From contig BSBK01000881.1 in NCBI GenBank assembly GCA_027943335.1, positions 124,001 through 188,000 on the forward strand: a DNA stretch of 64,000 nucleotides, read 5' to 3'. A program made the position numbers and the translations under genes. This document shows, piece after piece, positions 34,668 through 45,764 of the stretch. Within the stretch, counting starts at the first letter, position 1. Every line of letters begins with the position of its first letter. The stretch comes from Chamaecyparis obtusa (lineage: Eukaryota; Streptophyta; Pinopsida; Cupressales; Cupressaceae). The notes under the pieces were generated by a model. The model saw nothing but the letters and a program-made list of their open reading frames with translations. It made no database searches and was not told where the DNA came from.

Positions 34668-35787
34668 GTAGAGGGTGTGTCCATTATGGATGCATCCAAT
34701 ACATGCTTATCAACTTTATCCTTCTTTGCCTATAACCAAATCAATCTTGCATCTTTTGTAGCTTTCACAAACTTGACTTCTCCTTTTTCATTCAATATTG
34801 ATACTGCTTTCTTTTTAGGGATTTCTTGACTTTGCATTCTTGATTTACAAAACTTTGAGATGTGTCCATCCTTGTTACAAGAGTGACAAATAACTGGAGG
34901 CCTTCAATTCCTCGACACATTGATATGTGTTACCATTTTACACTGTCTAGCTAAGTGACCATTATAATTACATATCTGACATGTAATACTCTGAGAACTT
35001 CTTGCATTTGGTTGATTTTGACTTCTCTAATTATGTTAAGTCTTTTTCTTTTGACTTGTTCTACAATTCATAGCTCTATGACCAAATTTATTGCATGGAT
35101 AATAGTAACCATTGAAAGGTCTTAACTCTTTACAATCCCTTGCTATATGTCCATTCTTGTTACATGCATAGCAAGTTCGATCTACTGGCTTGCACTCATC
35201 CTTAGATGGTTCGACAATGTCTTTAGTCTAATTTTTAGTTTCCTTAGCATTTGTAGTGTCTTCTAGTGCTTTCATCTTTCCTCACATGTCATCAATCTGA
35301 TTTTATGCTTCATTGAATCCAATACCGCTGGTATCTCCTTTAATCTTTCTTGCATATAACTGTGACTCTATCAAATAGAACTCATGTGTAATTTCTCAAT
35401 TTGATTCTTTGCCTCTTTCAACTCAGATTCCAACTTTTCTTTGTTATTTCTTAGCTCCAAGATCTCCATGTTTTCTTGCCTTAATTATTCATTCAGTTGA
35501 AGGTTCTCTTTGATTTGTTCATCATAAAATATTTGATTGTTAGTTATCTTTTCATCCAACTATTTAATCTAATCATTTAGAGATGTGTTCTCCTCATTCA
35601 GCTTCTTAACCATTTTTCCCAAATCATTGTTTGTACAATTTGTCAAATCTTGTCTCAGTTTCTTGATGAATACTTGTGCGTGACTAACTTTTAATTTTAT
35701 TTATTCAACTTCTTTCTCAGATCTGTCAAGGTCTTCAAGAGCTACCATAAGATTCTTCTTCACATTCTTTGCTTCTTCTGAACCCAT
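34668..35787 (-). pseudogene. C-II ORF1: gag-like coiled coil and zinc knuckles
   Basis: From ATG 35787 (MGSEEAKNVKKNL) to TGA 34668, broken by small indels. DEQIKENLQLNE keeps Gln where C-I and C-III have stops. Knuckle motifs at about 34850-35190 include CYACNKNGHIARDC and CHSCNKDGHISKFC, the latter a complete Cys-X2-Cys-X4-His-X4-Cys where the other two copies are damaged. Same layout as ORF1 of C-I. Confidence 0.72.
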
Positions 35788-35828
35788 TGATCTCCTCAAG
35801 TGGTTAAACTTTTCTTCAGAGGACCAAA

Positions 35829-35840
35829 GCTCTGATACCA
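35829..35840 (-). promoter_or_regulatory. C-II primer-binding site (initiator-Met type)
   Basis: Minus strand TGGTATCAGAGC, two bases from the 5' LTR. Confidence 0.9.
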
Positions 35841-35842
35841 AT

Positions 35843-36816
35843 TGTTAGGAATGGGAACACTAAGAGGGGGGGGGGGGGTGAATCAGTGTTCACTATATCT
35901 AAGTTACAATTTCTTAACTCTTGAAACTTAACTGGATTGCTTAAGTACTGATATGAACATCAATATAAACAAGATAAATAACCACAACACATAATACCAA
36001 TATGGTTATGGGGAAACCCAAATAGGTAAAAACCCTAGTGGGAATTGACACCCACTAAGAACTGCACTAGTTTTTTATGATCCTTGTTAGAAGATCTGTA
36101 ACCCTATCTTAGATACAGACTATATCTGCTAGATGAACTAGTGTCATGAAACTTCTTGTCTGATCAATCCTTTTGTGTGCTGATGCTTTAGCCCCTTGTA
36201 AAGTTCTAGCTTATTCTATCTTCACTTTGCATGTCTCTGATCTTCTTATCTTATCTCTATATCCACTTCCATGCTTTATTACAAAGGTGCATCTTATATT
36301 TATATGCGCTAACAAAATAATTAACTAGGTAGGCCTATAATCGATTACATACAATGATTCGAAGTGAATTGTCTCAAGCGTGTTTACAAAAAAATATTTT
36401 TACATGTCTACAACCTAATTACAATAGGTGCATAGCCTTTACAAAACATTATTATAATCGCTAATCAAAATACTAATAGTTGGCTGCACACTCTATTCTA
36501 TTATGGCATTCACTATCTGTATCACTTCAACTGACTGTATCTTTGTCATACTGTCTCATATGATCATGCGCTCTTAGAATTAGCATGAATACATACTTAT
36601 AGACTTAAATTTAAGGGCACATACCATAACTCAGTCATACACATGTGCGTTGATGCTCTAATCTTCTAGTGCTCTACTAACTATCCAGTCTTCTATACTT
36701 AGCCATATTTTGACCTTATGATAATGTGCCCTGACTCCAAAACTCTATATGACTTTGTTGCCATAATGAAAACACTATATCTAATCATATAGAATACTAT
36801 AGTCAACTTGCCAACA
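35843..36816 (-). repeat. C-II 5' LTR with internal deletion
   Basis: 974 bp against 1,115 bp for its partner. About 150 bp are missing near 36105, where AACCCTATC joins directly to TTAGATACAGACTATATC; the lost part holds the CCTGTTAGGAG repeats. The end motif carries an unusually long run of G (35865-35878). Confidence 0.85.
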
Positions 36817-36821
36817 AGTAT

Positions 36822-37988
36822 GATAGTTGGTAAGACAAGGTAGAGTTGTACTAAGTACAAAGCTATGCATGTACCCAATAGTGTATATCGAGCATAATGA
36901 AGACCAAAAAAATGAACTTAACCAAGCACAATGGCTACCAAACAAGAAGTATACCGAGAAAGTATTGTAACTGAGAAAAGAAAGTATTGAGCATGAACAA
37001 TATGTTAACCAAGAAGAACATGAAAGACAACTGAGTGATACAGGATGGAGATAAAAGTTTGATTAGATTCTACTGAGCAAAGAAAATGGTTAACAAAGAT
37101 TGAGGTAAAAATTAGGTAAGATTTATTGGGAATAAAAATATGATTGAATATGATCCCAATGCATAGATTAAACCAATGATAATAATGCAGATATTTCTTG
37201 GAGAAAGAAAATAAATATAGATTTTTGATCTACTTGATAGATATTTCCAGAAGGATCTAAACTCTAATTAGGTCAAGTAATTAGGAAGCTACAGACACAA
37301 TATATAAGGATAGATAAAAAAGAAGAGAGAGTGTGAGAATATAGTGAAGTAGTGAAATTAGAGAAGAAGAGAAATTAAGGCTACCGAGAAGAGAAAGTTG
37401 ATAATTCTAGTGAAATCAGTCAGAGAAAGACATTGATAATGCAGAGAGAAAAATGGATCTGATCTAGAATACATGTAGATGCACATTTACAGATTAGATT
37501 ATTACTAGAATACACTATTTTTTTTTGTATTCTCTTATCCCAATGATTGGGAAGGCTTTAGCAAGCTTTTTTATTATAAAATATCTTAACAAAGTTCACA
37601 CTTAATGAGTGCTGCAAAATCCTATAACTAGGTAGACTTTAGCAAGTCTTATTTCATATTATTCCTAATAGGGTAAAATCACTAGAACTAATATTTTGTA
37701 TTCTCTAACCGAGTAACCTTTATGCTCCAGTAGTGAAGGATTGTGGGTGTCATCCCCACTATAGTTTTCCCCTCTAACCAAGGGTTTATACATAACCAAA
37801 ATCTTGTGTCAAATGTATTATGTGTTTATGGATGAATGGGTTTTTTTTAGTTTATTTACATTCATAAAATATTTTGTTACTTTTTTTATGCATGCAAGGA
37901 TAAAGGGGATAAAACAACTATTGAAGGCTAAAAGTTTTAGAAGGTTCTAATTCACCCTCCCCCCTCTCAGTACCTTAACTTTCCAACA
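36822..37988 (+). repeat. Element A 3' LTR, second part, with TATA box
   Basis: Continuation of the A LTR after C-II. TATATAAGG at 37301-37309 is a plausible TATA box in the right direction. Near the end it carries TTCACCCTCCCCCCTCTCAG (37951-37970), the reverse complement of the end motif of the minus-strand elements B, C and D, and finishes TTTCCAACA. No gene is present. Confidence 0.65.
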
Positions 37989-39103
37989 CAATTTCTTCTT
38001 GTCTTAGTAGGACCACATGAGTATGTATGCACCAAATCTAGCAATCCATTTTAAGTGTATGTCTTAGCCTTAAAAATAGATCTAGTTAGATTTCCTAACT
38101 GACATTCTTTGCACATGTTGTTAGGCTTCATCATCTTAAGAAAATCTCTTACAGCATTAGTAGTGCTAACCTTCATCATATTATCAAAGTTCACATGAAA
38201 AAATCTTCTATGCCACAATCAATTGTCATCAATCTTAACAACCAATAACTTATTCTCAATATTTTTTAAACTAAATAGATTACATGTAGTTTGTATAGTG
38301 GATGCAATTAGATGTCCAGTGCTTCCAATGATTTTGCATATTCCTTCCATGAATTCCAATTAGTAGCCCTTATCCAATAGTTTCCCAATGCTCAATAAGT
38401 TATGCCTTAAGCCTTCAACATACAAGACATCATCAATACTATTCTTACTATCAAGAGTAATAAATCCTTTTCCTTTAACCAAATAAGGACTGGTGTTACC
38501 GAATCTAATAAATACACCATCATATAGTATTCAAGCTTCATAAAATTATTTTTATCACCATTCATATGATGAGAACATCCATTATAAATAACCCATTCAT
38601 CTCTTTTATCAACATTTGAAACCAAGGATTTTTCTTCATTAGTATTATCTTCTTTAATAGCAATAAACACAATCTCTTCCTCACTATCACCAGATTCATC
38701 ATCAATCACACCTTCTTCGGCATAAAAACTTTTATGACCCTTAGGGTGGAATTTCTTAGATCTAAATTTAGATTATTTAGAGACTTTATTCTGACCTCTA
38801 GTTGTAATATGACCAATATTATTATAGTTAAATCATTTCAAAGGAAACTTTCCTTCATACTTACTAGAGCCCTTAGGTAGTCTTTTTTCAATCAAGGTTT
38901 CAAGTTCATCAATATTCCTTTCCTCTTCCATGATCTCTTCCCATTTCTTAGCATAGTTGCTATCTTTAAATATCCTATTAGTATTATCTTCCTTATCATC
39001 CTTAGTCACACTAGCTTTGAATGTAGTTTCAACCTTCATAACTTCCTTACCAAGAGTATTCATCTCATATGCACAAAGTCTACCAGCAAACTTCAAGATA
39101 TCA
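37989..39103 (-). pseudogene. Copia element D: protease and pre-integrase remnant
   Basis: Minus-strand copia fragment. Read leftward: gag C-terminus (LCAYEMNTLGKEVMKVETTF, LIEKRLPKGSSKYEGKF), a knuckle that has lost all Cys (FNYNNIGHITTRG), the protease start WVIYNGCSHHMNGDKNNF where Asp-Ser-Gly has become Tyr-Asn-Gly, and the gag-pre-integrase zinc motif (LWHRRFFHVNFDNMM ... MCKECQLGNLTRS). It stops at 37989, where the end of element A's LTR begins. The rest of integrase and the reverse transcriptase are not in the window. Confidence 0.82.
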
Positions 39104-41243
39104 TGTTGGCAAGTTGTCTATATTGAAGTATATGACTAAATTTAGTGTTTTCATTATGGAAACAAAGTCATATAGCAATTTGGAGTTAGCGCACTTAGTG
39201 TAAAGATCAGAATTCAGTTAAGTGTTGAAGACTGGACAGTATACAGAGTTCCAGCAGCTCAAAGCATCAATGCATGTGTGTAAAAATGAATTATGGTATG
39301 CATCCTAAAAGTTAAGCTTGTTAGACTATACTTATGCTTAGTCTATGAGCACATAAGTAGATATGAAAAGATGTGAAAGTTATAGTCAGTTGAAGTTTCA
39401 CAGCCAGTGTTTGCCAGTAGAGAATAGAGCCTGGAGCTGATAGTTAGCTTTTTGGTTTGCAATTGTAATGTAATATTGTAAAGGCCATGTGCCTATGGGT
39501 GAACCCACAACAGTGGGTTACACTTTTTGCCTGAACGGACACTGAACTTTGCATTTTGAAAAAAACTTTTAGATTCAGATGCATATTGTCATTAAACCAT
39601 TTGAAATTGGAAAATGAAGTAAATTAGAGTCTTTTAGGATTTTCTGTCTAGATTCTAAATATATTTTTTATTTTTATTTTTGAGTTGATTTGAATGGTTT
39701 TTTTTTTCTCCCACGAAAACTGGTATGTTGCTGAAAATGTCATTTTCAAAGAGTTACATTATTTTCATAGAGCATAACTTTTTTTCAAAAATAGATATCA
39801 ATGTGATTCTTTCGAATTTAGTTTTGTAACATCCATACAGAGGGCATGCAATTGGTTTGATGACATTATCACTATTATTGCATATTTTATTAATGTTTGA
39901 AGTTGATTAAACTGTAATTTTGACATACCTTGACTACATAGCTTATAACTTTTCGTGTATTTGTCCAATTTCATTTTTATTTTTTCTAATAGAAAGAGAA
40001 TTTCAATAACTAGGGCATAAATATTTTTTAGAATTTTTTTTTTCTCTCATTTACTATTTTTCCATAAGTGTCAAACATATAGGTAGACATACAATGAAAT
40101 GTCAATGTTTAGTAAAACTAAAAATACAAAGTCATAATAAACTTAATATATATTAACATTATAATTATTGGAAATATTGTTCTCAATAGTACCTTACTAC
40201 ATAGATAGGTTTATGAAATGGAGTCATTTGATTTGCCAAAAGATAAAGTTGAAGTGATTTTTTGTCAGCATTTTAATAGGTGTGAATGAGACTCCATTGT
40301 AGATATGAATGAGGAGTATAGATGTTATATCCATGTTTTTATTATCTAAGAGGATTTGAGCTTACCATTTGTAATTAATTCCTTCAAATGGAACCTCACA
40401 AGGCTTAAATCATCATATTTTAATAAAAATGTGTCATTTTAGCAAAAATCAGCATGTCTAAAAAAGTGTAACCCACTATTATGGGGTCACCCCTATTTTA
40501 TTTAGGTTGCCAACTTATGTACATGTATAATTGTAAGCATGCTTAAGCCAATTCATTTGGAAGTGTTGTTTGGAATTATTTATAGGGCCAACCTAATTGT
40601 ATAATTTGTATGAGTGCATAACTATAAGGTGTGCCCATTGTATTCAGCATGGAAGTTGTAGTAGAGTTGTGATAAGAAAAGAAGAGGTATGCAAAGACAA
40701 CATAAGATGTATTAAAGCTTTTTCTAGAGGTCAACGCATTAGTGGACCAAAGGAACTGATTTGACAAGCAATGTCATAGTGACAAATCACCAGTAGATAT
40801 AGTGTGTATCTAAATTCAGAAGGTTGTAGCCTTCACCATTTGATCAGTGAGCTCTAGGACAATGAGTCCACTCCCCTAATAGGGATCATTGTAAAAGACT
40901 CCTAACAGGGTCTGACCCTTAACAAGGTCTACTATACTTAAAGCATTGTAAAGCTACTCCTAACAGGGTAAAGGATCTTCTAACAAGGATCACAAAACAC
41001 TAGTGTAGATTATTAGTGGGTATCAAGTCCCACTGAGGTTTTTACCTATTTGGGTTTCCCAATAACCATATTGGTGTCATGTGTTGATTTCATGTTTCAT
41101 GTTTATGTAAATATTTAATTCAGTTCTTAAGCATTTATGTTCAACATAAAGATTAAAGTAAAAAGTTAAAATATAGTGAAAAAGTTAAAATACAGTGAAC
41201 ATTGATTCGCCCCCCCCCCCTCTCAGTGTTCCCATTCCTAACA
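39104..41243 (+). repeat. C-III 5' LTR, enlarged
   Basis: 2,140 bp, TGTTGGC to CCTAACA. Without the inserted 39497-40492 block and its duplicated target it is about 1,140 bp, like the other C LTRs. The end motif GATTCGCCCCCCCCCCTCTC lies at 41204-41224. Confidence 0.88.
39497..40492. mobile_element. Inverted-repeat (MITE-like) element in C-III 5' LTR
   Basis: A 996-bp block absent from the 3' LTR of the same element. Its ends are a 32-bp inverted repeat with three mismatches: GGGTGAACCCACAAC... on the left against GGGTGACCCCATAAT... read inward from the right, both continuing AGTGGGTTACACTTTTT. CTAT occurs on both sides (39493-39496, 40493-40496) and once at the empty site in the 3' LTR, so the target duplication is 4 bp (5 if the preceding C counts). 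It has no coding capacity and is AT-rich. The left end itself folds (AACCCAC-AACA-GTGGGTT). Superfamily not assigned. Confidence 0.85.
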
Positions 41244-41245
41244 AT

Positions 41246-41257
41246 TGGTATCAGAGC
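41246..41257 (+). promoter_or_regulatory. C-III primer-binding site (initiator-Met type)
   Basis: TGGTATCAGAGC, two bases after the 5' LTR end. Confidence 0.9.
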
Positions 41258-41297
41258 TTTGGTTCTCAACATAGAATTTTAACCACTTGAGGAGATC

Positions 41298-42425
41298 ATG
41301 GACAAAGTAGGAATGAAACATCTAAAAAGAAATCTTGAAGCTGCTCTTGAAGATCTGGACAAGTCAGAAAGAGAATCTGAAGAACTAGAGGATAAACTCA
41401 GTGATGCTCAGTTAGTCATCAAGAAGCTAAGGAAAGATTTGAAAGAATTCTCTACCAGTGATCTAGAGACAATGGTAAAGAAGCTCAATGAAGAAAATAA
41501 ATCCTTAAAAGAAAAACTTGAAGAGGTTGATGATAAGTTGACTAATAATCAGGTAGTCCTTGATGAACAGATCAAAGAAAATCTTTAGCTGAATGAAGAA
41601 CTAAGGAAAGAAAACATGGAAATCTTGGAGCTAAGAAATAAAAAAGAAAGCTTGGAATCTGAATTGAAAGAAGCCAAGAATCATATTGACAAATTACACA
41701 CCGGTTCTGATTTGGTAGAATCTTAGTTGTATGCAAGAAGAGCCAAAGGAGACACTAGCTGTATTGGATACAATGAAGCACAAAATCAGATTGACAATAT
41801 GCAAGCAAGAAAGGATTCACAAAAGGACTCTACTGATGCTGAAAAGACTAAAGATCAAACCATAGATAATGGTGAACCACCTAAGAATGAGCCCAAGCAA
41901 GTAGAACACACTTGTTTTTTTTGTAACAAGCATGGACACATTTCAAGGAACTGTACAGAGGTAAAACCTTTTAATGGTTACTATTATTCATGCAACAAGT
42001 TTGGTCATAGAGCTATGAATTGCAAGACTAGTAAGAAGAATAGAATTTAGCAAGATCAGAGAAATCAAAACCAAACAAATGTAAGGAGTGCTCAGAATGT
42101 TACATATCATATATGTAACTATAATGGTCACACAACAAAGAAATGCATAATGGTGACTCATGTCAATGCGCTGAGGATAAGACCTCCAGTCATTTGTCAC
42201 TCTTATAACAAGGCTAGACATATCTCAAGGTTCTATAGATCAAGAATTCAAGGTCAAGGAAGCCCTTAAAAAGTCAAAGAAACAATTTTGGATCCCGTAG
42301 GAGAAGTTAATTTTGTCAAAGCCTCAAAGGATGCAAGCTTGATTTGGTTAGAAGGAAACAAGGACAATGCTGATGAGAATGTATTGGATGCATCCAAAGT
42401 GGATGCACCCTCTACATCTGCATGA
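41298..42425 (+). pseudogene. C-III ORF1: gag-like coiled coil and zinc knuckles
   Basis: 376 codons from ATG 41298 to TGA 42423-42425. Coiled-coil N-terminal half (MKHLKRNLEAALEDLDKSER, LRKDLKEFSTSDLETMVKKL, EENKSLKEKLEEVDDK). Second half: CFFCNKHGHISRNC (complete knuckle), YYYSCNKFGHRAMNC (first Cys lost), HICNYNGHTTKKC (first Cys lost), CHSYNKARHISRFY (three ligands damaged). In-frame TAG codons occur at about 41587, 41724 and 42048; the first shares its position with a TAA in C-I. Probably a particle or RNA-binding protein by architecture. Confidence 0.82.
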
Positions 42426-42871
42426 ATGGCCCTCAGGGTCATAGGGGGAGCTAATTTAGCTCTAGACCTCTGCGTGGCTGGTATACTCATCATCAGAGTA
42501 TGCGCATTTAGACTTAAGAATTTGGAGTGTATAGGAACCTTCATACAAGAGCACACATGTTGATTGTTAGCAGAGCTTGAGTTTGAAATTTTGAAGTGAC
42601 AACCTAGTTTATGTGACATGTATTAATGGCAGATTTTTCAATTTAAAGTACACAGAAGTCATTTGATTTCTCATTGCATTTAAATTTAGAGAGATAGGAG
42701 AGCAGAAAGAGCCTTGGAAGTTGTTGTGAAGTCTTGGAGATTGAATCTATCAGAGATTTGCTACAGTTATCAGTGCATTTGATTGATTGCAATAACCCTA
42801 GCTTGTTGCACTAATTCAGAATCCATCAGATCATCTCTAAGTTCAGTTGGAAAGCATTTAACAAGTAAGTC
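42426..42871 (+). other. C-III spacer between ORF1 and ORF2
   Basis: 446 bp without a gene. Contains AGGGGGAGCTAATTTAGCTC (42446-42465), a purine run beside a palindrome that is shared with C-I. Just before the ORF2 ATG lies AACAAGTAAGTC, whose GTAAGT is also present in C-I and C-II. Confidence 0.5.
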
Positions 42872-45562
42872 ATGGCCACTCCCATATTTTTTGATGTTGC
42901 TGAAAAGAAAAGATACATTTTCAAGAGGCACCCATTTAAATCAACCCTAGATGATGTAGAGGGAGCATTCTCTTGCACACCGATGGGCATCATGCATGTA
43001 GAAGACATAAGGGCTTACATATATTGTAAGAAGGAACTTTTTGGACTAGATAGGTTTAGGGTTCACATGGACACAATGTTGAAACTAGACAAAACATTCA
43101 TGGATGAATACACCAAATGGAATGGTCACCTCATTGTTGAATATGCCATGACATATGAATTCTATGAGACTGAATGGATAAAAATCTTATTGAGTAGAAT
43201 CCATGATGATCTATTTTGGATTGGAGATGTTCCAGTGAGAATCACAAATGACCTAATTCATGAGATGATAGGCCTTTCTAGAATAGGCATCATCCTTCCA
43301 GTGGTTAAGGATGTCAGGAAAATGGTGGAGCAAACATGCAAATCCAGAAGTGATAGGCGTGGCATGACTATTAAGCCTATAGAGCAAGCATACATCAAAT
43401 TGATGTCAATGATACTGGGTTATAGATTTCATCACACCAACAGGGTGAATAGTGTGTCTACGGGCACTATTCTAGCAGCCATCTGACTTGTGCAAGAAGA
43501 TGGTGAGTTCAAATTGTGTGAGATCTTTTGTGCATAGTTGATAGACAACATCAAGGTCATTAAACACAATAAAACAAAGATATTTAGGTTTGGGTCCTTA
43601 ATCATCTACATGTACCTTCATATTATTGGGAAGATATTAGATTTGTACTTGGACAAATCCATTCCTACCATGCCTCAGATATCAAACAAGGCATGCACTG
43701 AAATCACCTTAAGAGACTATGTAACCTTGGAATTGAAGAACTTCAGAGCAAGGATGCAGATGAGGTATAGGATTCCTAAGAATATTGTGGAAAAGTATAA
43801 AGACATAATATGCTTTATGGTGGAAATAGACACTACATGTATGGAAGTCATTGAGCCTAGAACTAAGTGGATTCATCCACTTGGGTATGAGGTAGAGGAA
43901 CAAGTTCTTGAAGTCTATGCACAGGTATTTCTATCAATCCCTAAAGATCCTAATGAACCTAGGTGGGGAACCTATGAAGAAAAGACTAGAGAAGTTGATG
44001 AAAAACTTAATAGTGCAGCAACTAAAAGAAAGGTTGTGAAGGTCACTTCTGAGATCTTGAGAATACATGGTGTATCTCAAGAAGACCTTGATAAAGCAAG
44101 GGATGAAAAGATTTCCCTAGAATTGAAAGATGCAACAATAAAGGAAGAACAAGAAGATCCTAAGTTGAAGAAGATGAAAACTGAATCAGATGACAGTCAG
44201 AAGGGTAAACAAGATAATACTCCATCTACACCCATAGACACTATTGATATTACCACTCCTCCGAAGTATAAGCCTTTATTCAAGAGGAAGAAATAAGCTA
44301 GCGCTAGTCATCCATCCTCACAAGCATTAAGGAGCAAGAAAAACACTCAAGCACCTCCTCAGGCAGGATTCAGACCTAGCCTTAAAGTTTTGAATACAAG
44401 AATTGTTGATGAAGGTAGAATTGATCAAGTAGAGAAGTATTATGACACATACAGTGAGATTGACAAATCATATATTCATAATATGATTGTCAAACATATG
44501 ATGAAATTCAAGAAGACAGTCCTTGAGTTAAAAATAGAAATTCCAGATAAAGTATGGGATATTTTAGAAAACCTGAAGAGACAAGCAAATGAAGAAGATC
44601 TAAGGATTAGAGAGAAAGTATTAGAAAATGTTTCTGATGAGAAAGAAGGAGATTTTTCTGATGAAACTATTGTTGAACTAGTCATAGTAAAATAAGAAGT
44701 GGTAATGGTCAACACTCCCATCACTCCTTCCTCTACATTGTTGTTAGGTTTGACACCAGACACAAGCGGTTTGGATTCTTGGAAAGAAGAAGACCTAATT
44801 AAGTTCAGTGTTCTGGCTATGGAGAAAGAAAAGGAGAAGCAAGTCATGAGAAATCCTCTCCTGGTAGAATTAGTGAATATCTTGAACAGTTTGCTGCCAG
44901 AGGATAAGAAAATGCTAAAGGTACATTTGGTTGATGATGTGAGCACAGTCATCTCACAGTTCAAAGTCAAATTTTCTAGCTTAGTAGAATCTGTGACCAT
45001 AGTGGCAGAAGAGAAATTATTGAAGAAGAGACTCAATGAACTAATGAGAAACTTCACACTTGACTTAAGCTTACTTAATTCTAGTCAGACATCCTTGAAG
45101 GAATTTGCAGATCAAGGAAGGAAAGTCATTGCAGGATCCATGGATCAGGATAAGCTCACTGATGCCCATCTTAAGAAGATCAAAGATATAGAGGTAATGA
45201 TTGAGAAGATGAATAATTTAGTGCTAGACACATCCACTAATCTGAACATGTTTAAAAATGTCTATCAAGGTCAGTTGGACATAATTGAGAAGGTAGAGAA
45301 AGAAATGGAGAAGATGAGGTCTAGACAGACTCAAATGAGGAATGCTCTTGTGCCCTCACTAGACATTCTTAGTCAGAACATAAAGGAGATTGATGCAACC
45401 ATGATAACCTATGATCAAGGTTTGAGCATAGAATTGGAGAAGATGGAGAAGCTTCAATATGCATTATGTGCCCATCTACAAATAGTCAATTCACTGATAA
45501 CCTTTTGGAAGAAGGAGATCCAGAACCTCAAAATTGCATATCCGAATGTTTTCCCTCAATGA
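42872..45562 (+). pseudogene. C-III ORF2
   Basis: The best-preserved ORF2: open 42872-43486 (204 codons), TGA in place of an Arg codon, TAG at 43535-43537, open 43538-44296 (252 codons), then 44390-44695 and 44699-45562 (287 codons, ending NVFPQ). N-terminus MATPIFFDVAEKKRYIFKRH; core FYETEWIKILLSRIHDDLFW and MSMILGYRFHHTNRVNSVST; middle FRFGSLIIYMYLHIIGKI, IEPRTKWIHPLGYEVEE; basic linker; C-terminal helices LKEFADQGRKVIAGSMDQDK and IEKVEKEMEKMRSRQTQMRN. About 500 bp of the acidic middle (DDTIFIDNV region) are missing. Unknown function; similar in pattern to plant transposon-associated domains. Confidence 0.75.
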
Positions 45563-45606
45563 GTAAGTGTACATACAATTTTTTGATGCACCTTTTTCAT
45601 TAATGT

Positions 45607-45764
45607 CAAAGGGGGATTTTTGTATAGAATATGGAATATATATATGTGTAGGGAGATATAAGGTTATGTATAGAAGATGTATAGAAGAAAAAAGTTTTTG
45701 TGTAAAGGTACAGTTAGCAACTTGGCCATATTCCTTTGTTTCCATCAATGACAAAGGGGGATAT
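45607..45764 (+). promoter_or_regulatory. C-III polypurine tracts (two)
   Basis: CAAAGGGGGATTTTTG at 45607-45622 and ACAAAGGGGGATAT at 45751-45764, the second abutting the 3' LTR. Both follow TAATGT/CAATGA flanks. Confidence 0.75.

Larger units (their letters stand above)
29700..36816 (-). mobile_element. Non-autonomous LTR element C-II (complete)
   Basis: 7.1-kb minus-strand sister of C-I: 3' LTR 29700-30814, 5' LTR 35843-36816, primer site 35829-35840, polypurine tracts 30815-30983, ORF2 and ORF1. A perfect 5-bp target duplication AGTAT flanks it (29695-29699 and 36817-36821). It interrupts the 3' LTR of element A. No pol genes are present. Confidence 0.9.
18811..37988 (+). mobile_element. 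Element A, 5'-truncated, split by B and C-II
   Basis: A plus-strand element of which the C-terminal coding half, polypurine tracts and 3' LTR survive. The coding part is cut at 19591/28576 by copia element B (flanking GAGGT and GAAGT). The 3' LTR is cut at 29699/36817 by C-II (AGTAT on both sides). The LTR ends ...CTTTCCAACA at 37988, and the next base belongs to copia element D, into which A seems to have inserted. Its charged and coiled-coil protein, double polypurine tract and LTR-end motif are like those of the C family, so it may be another non-autonomous relative. The 5' end is missing. Confidence 0.6.
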
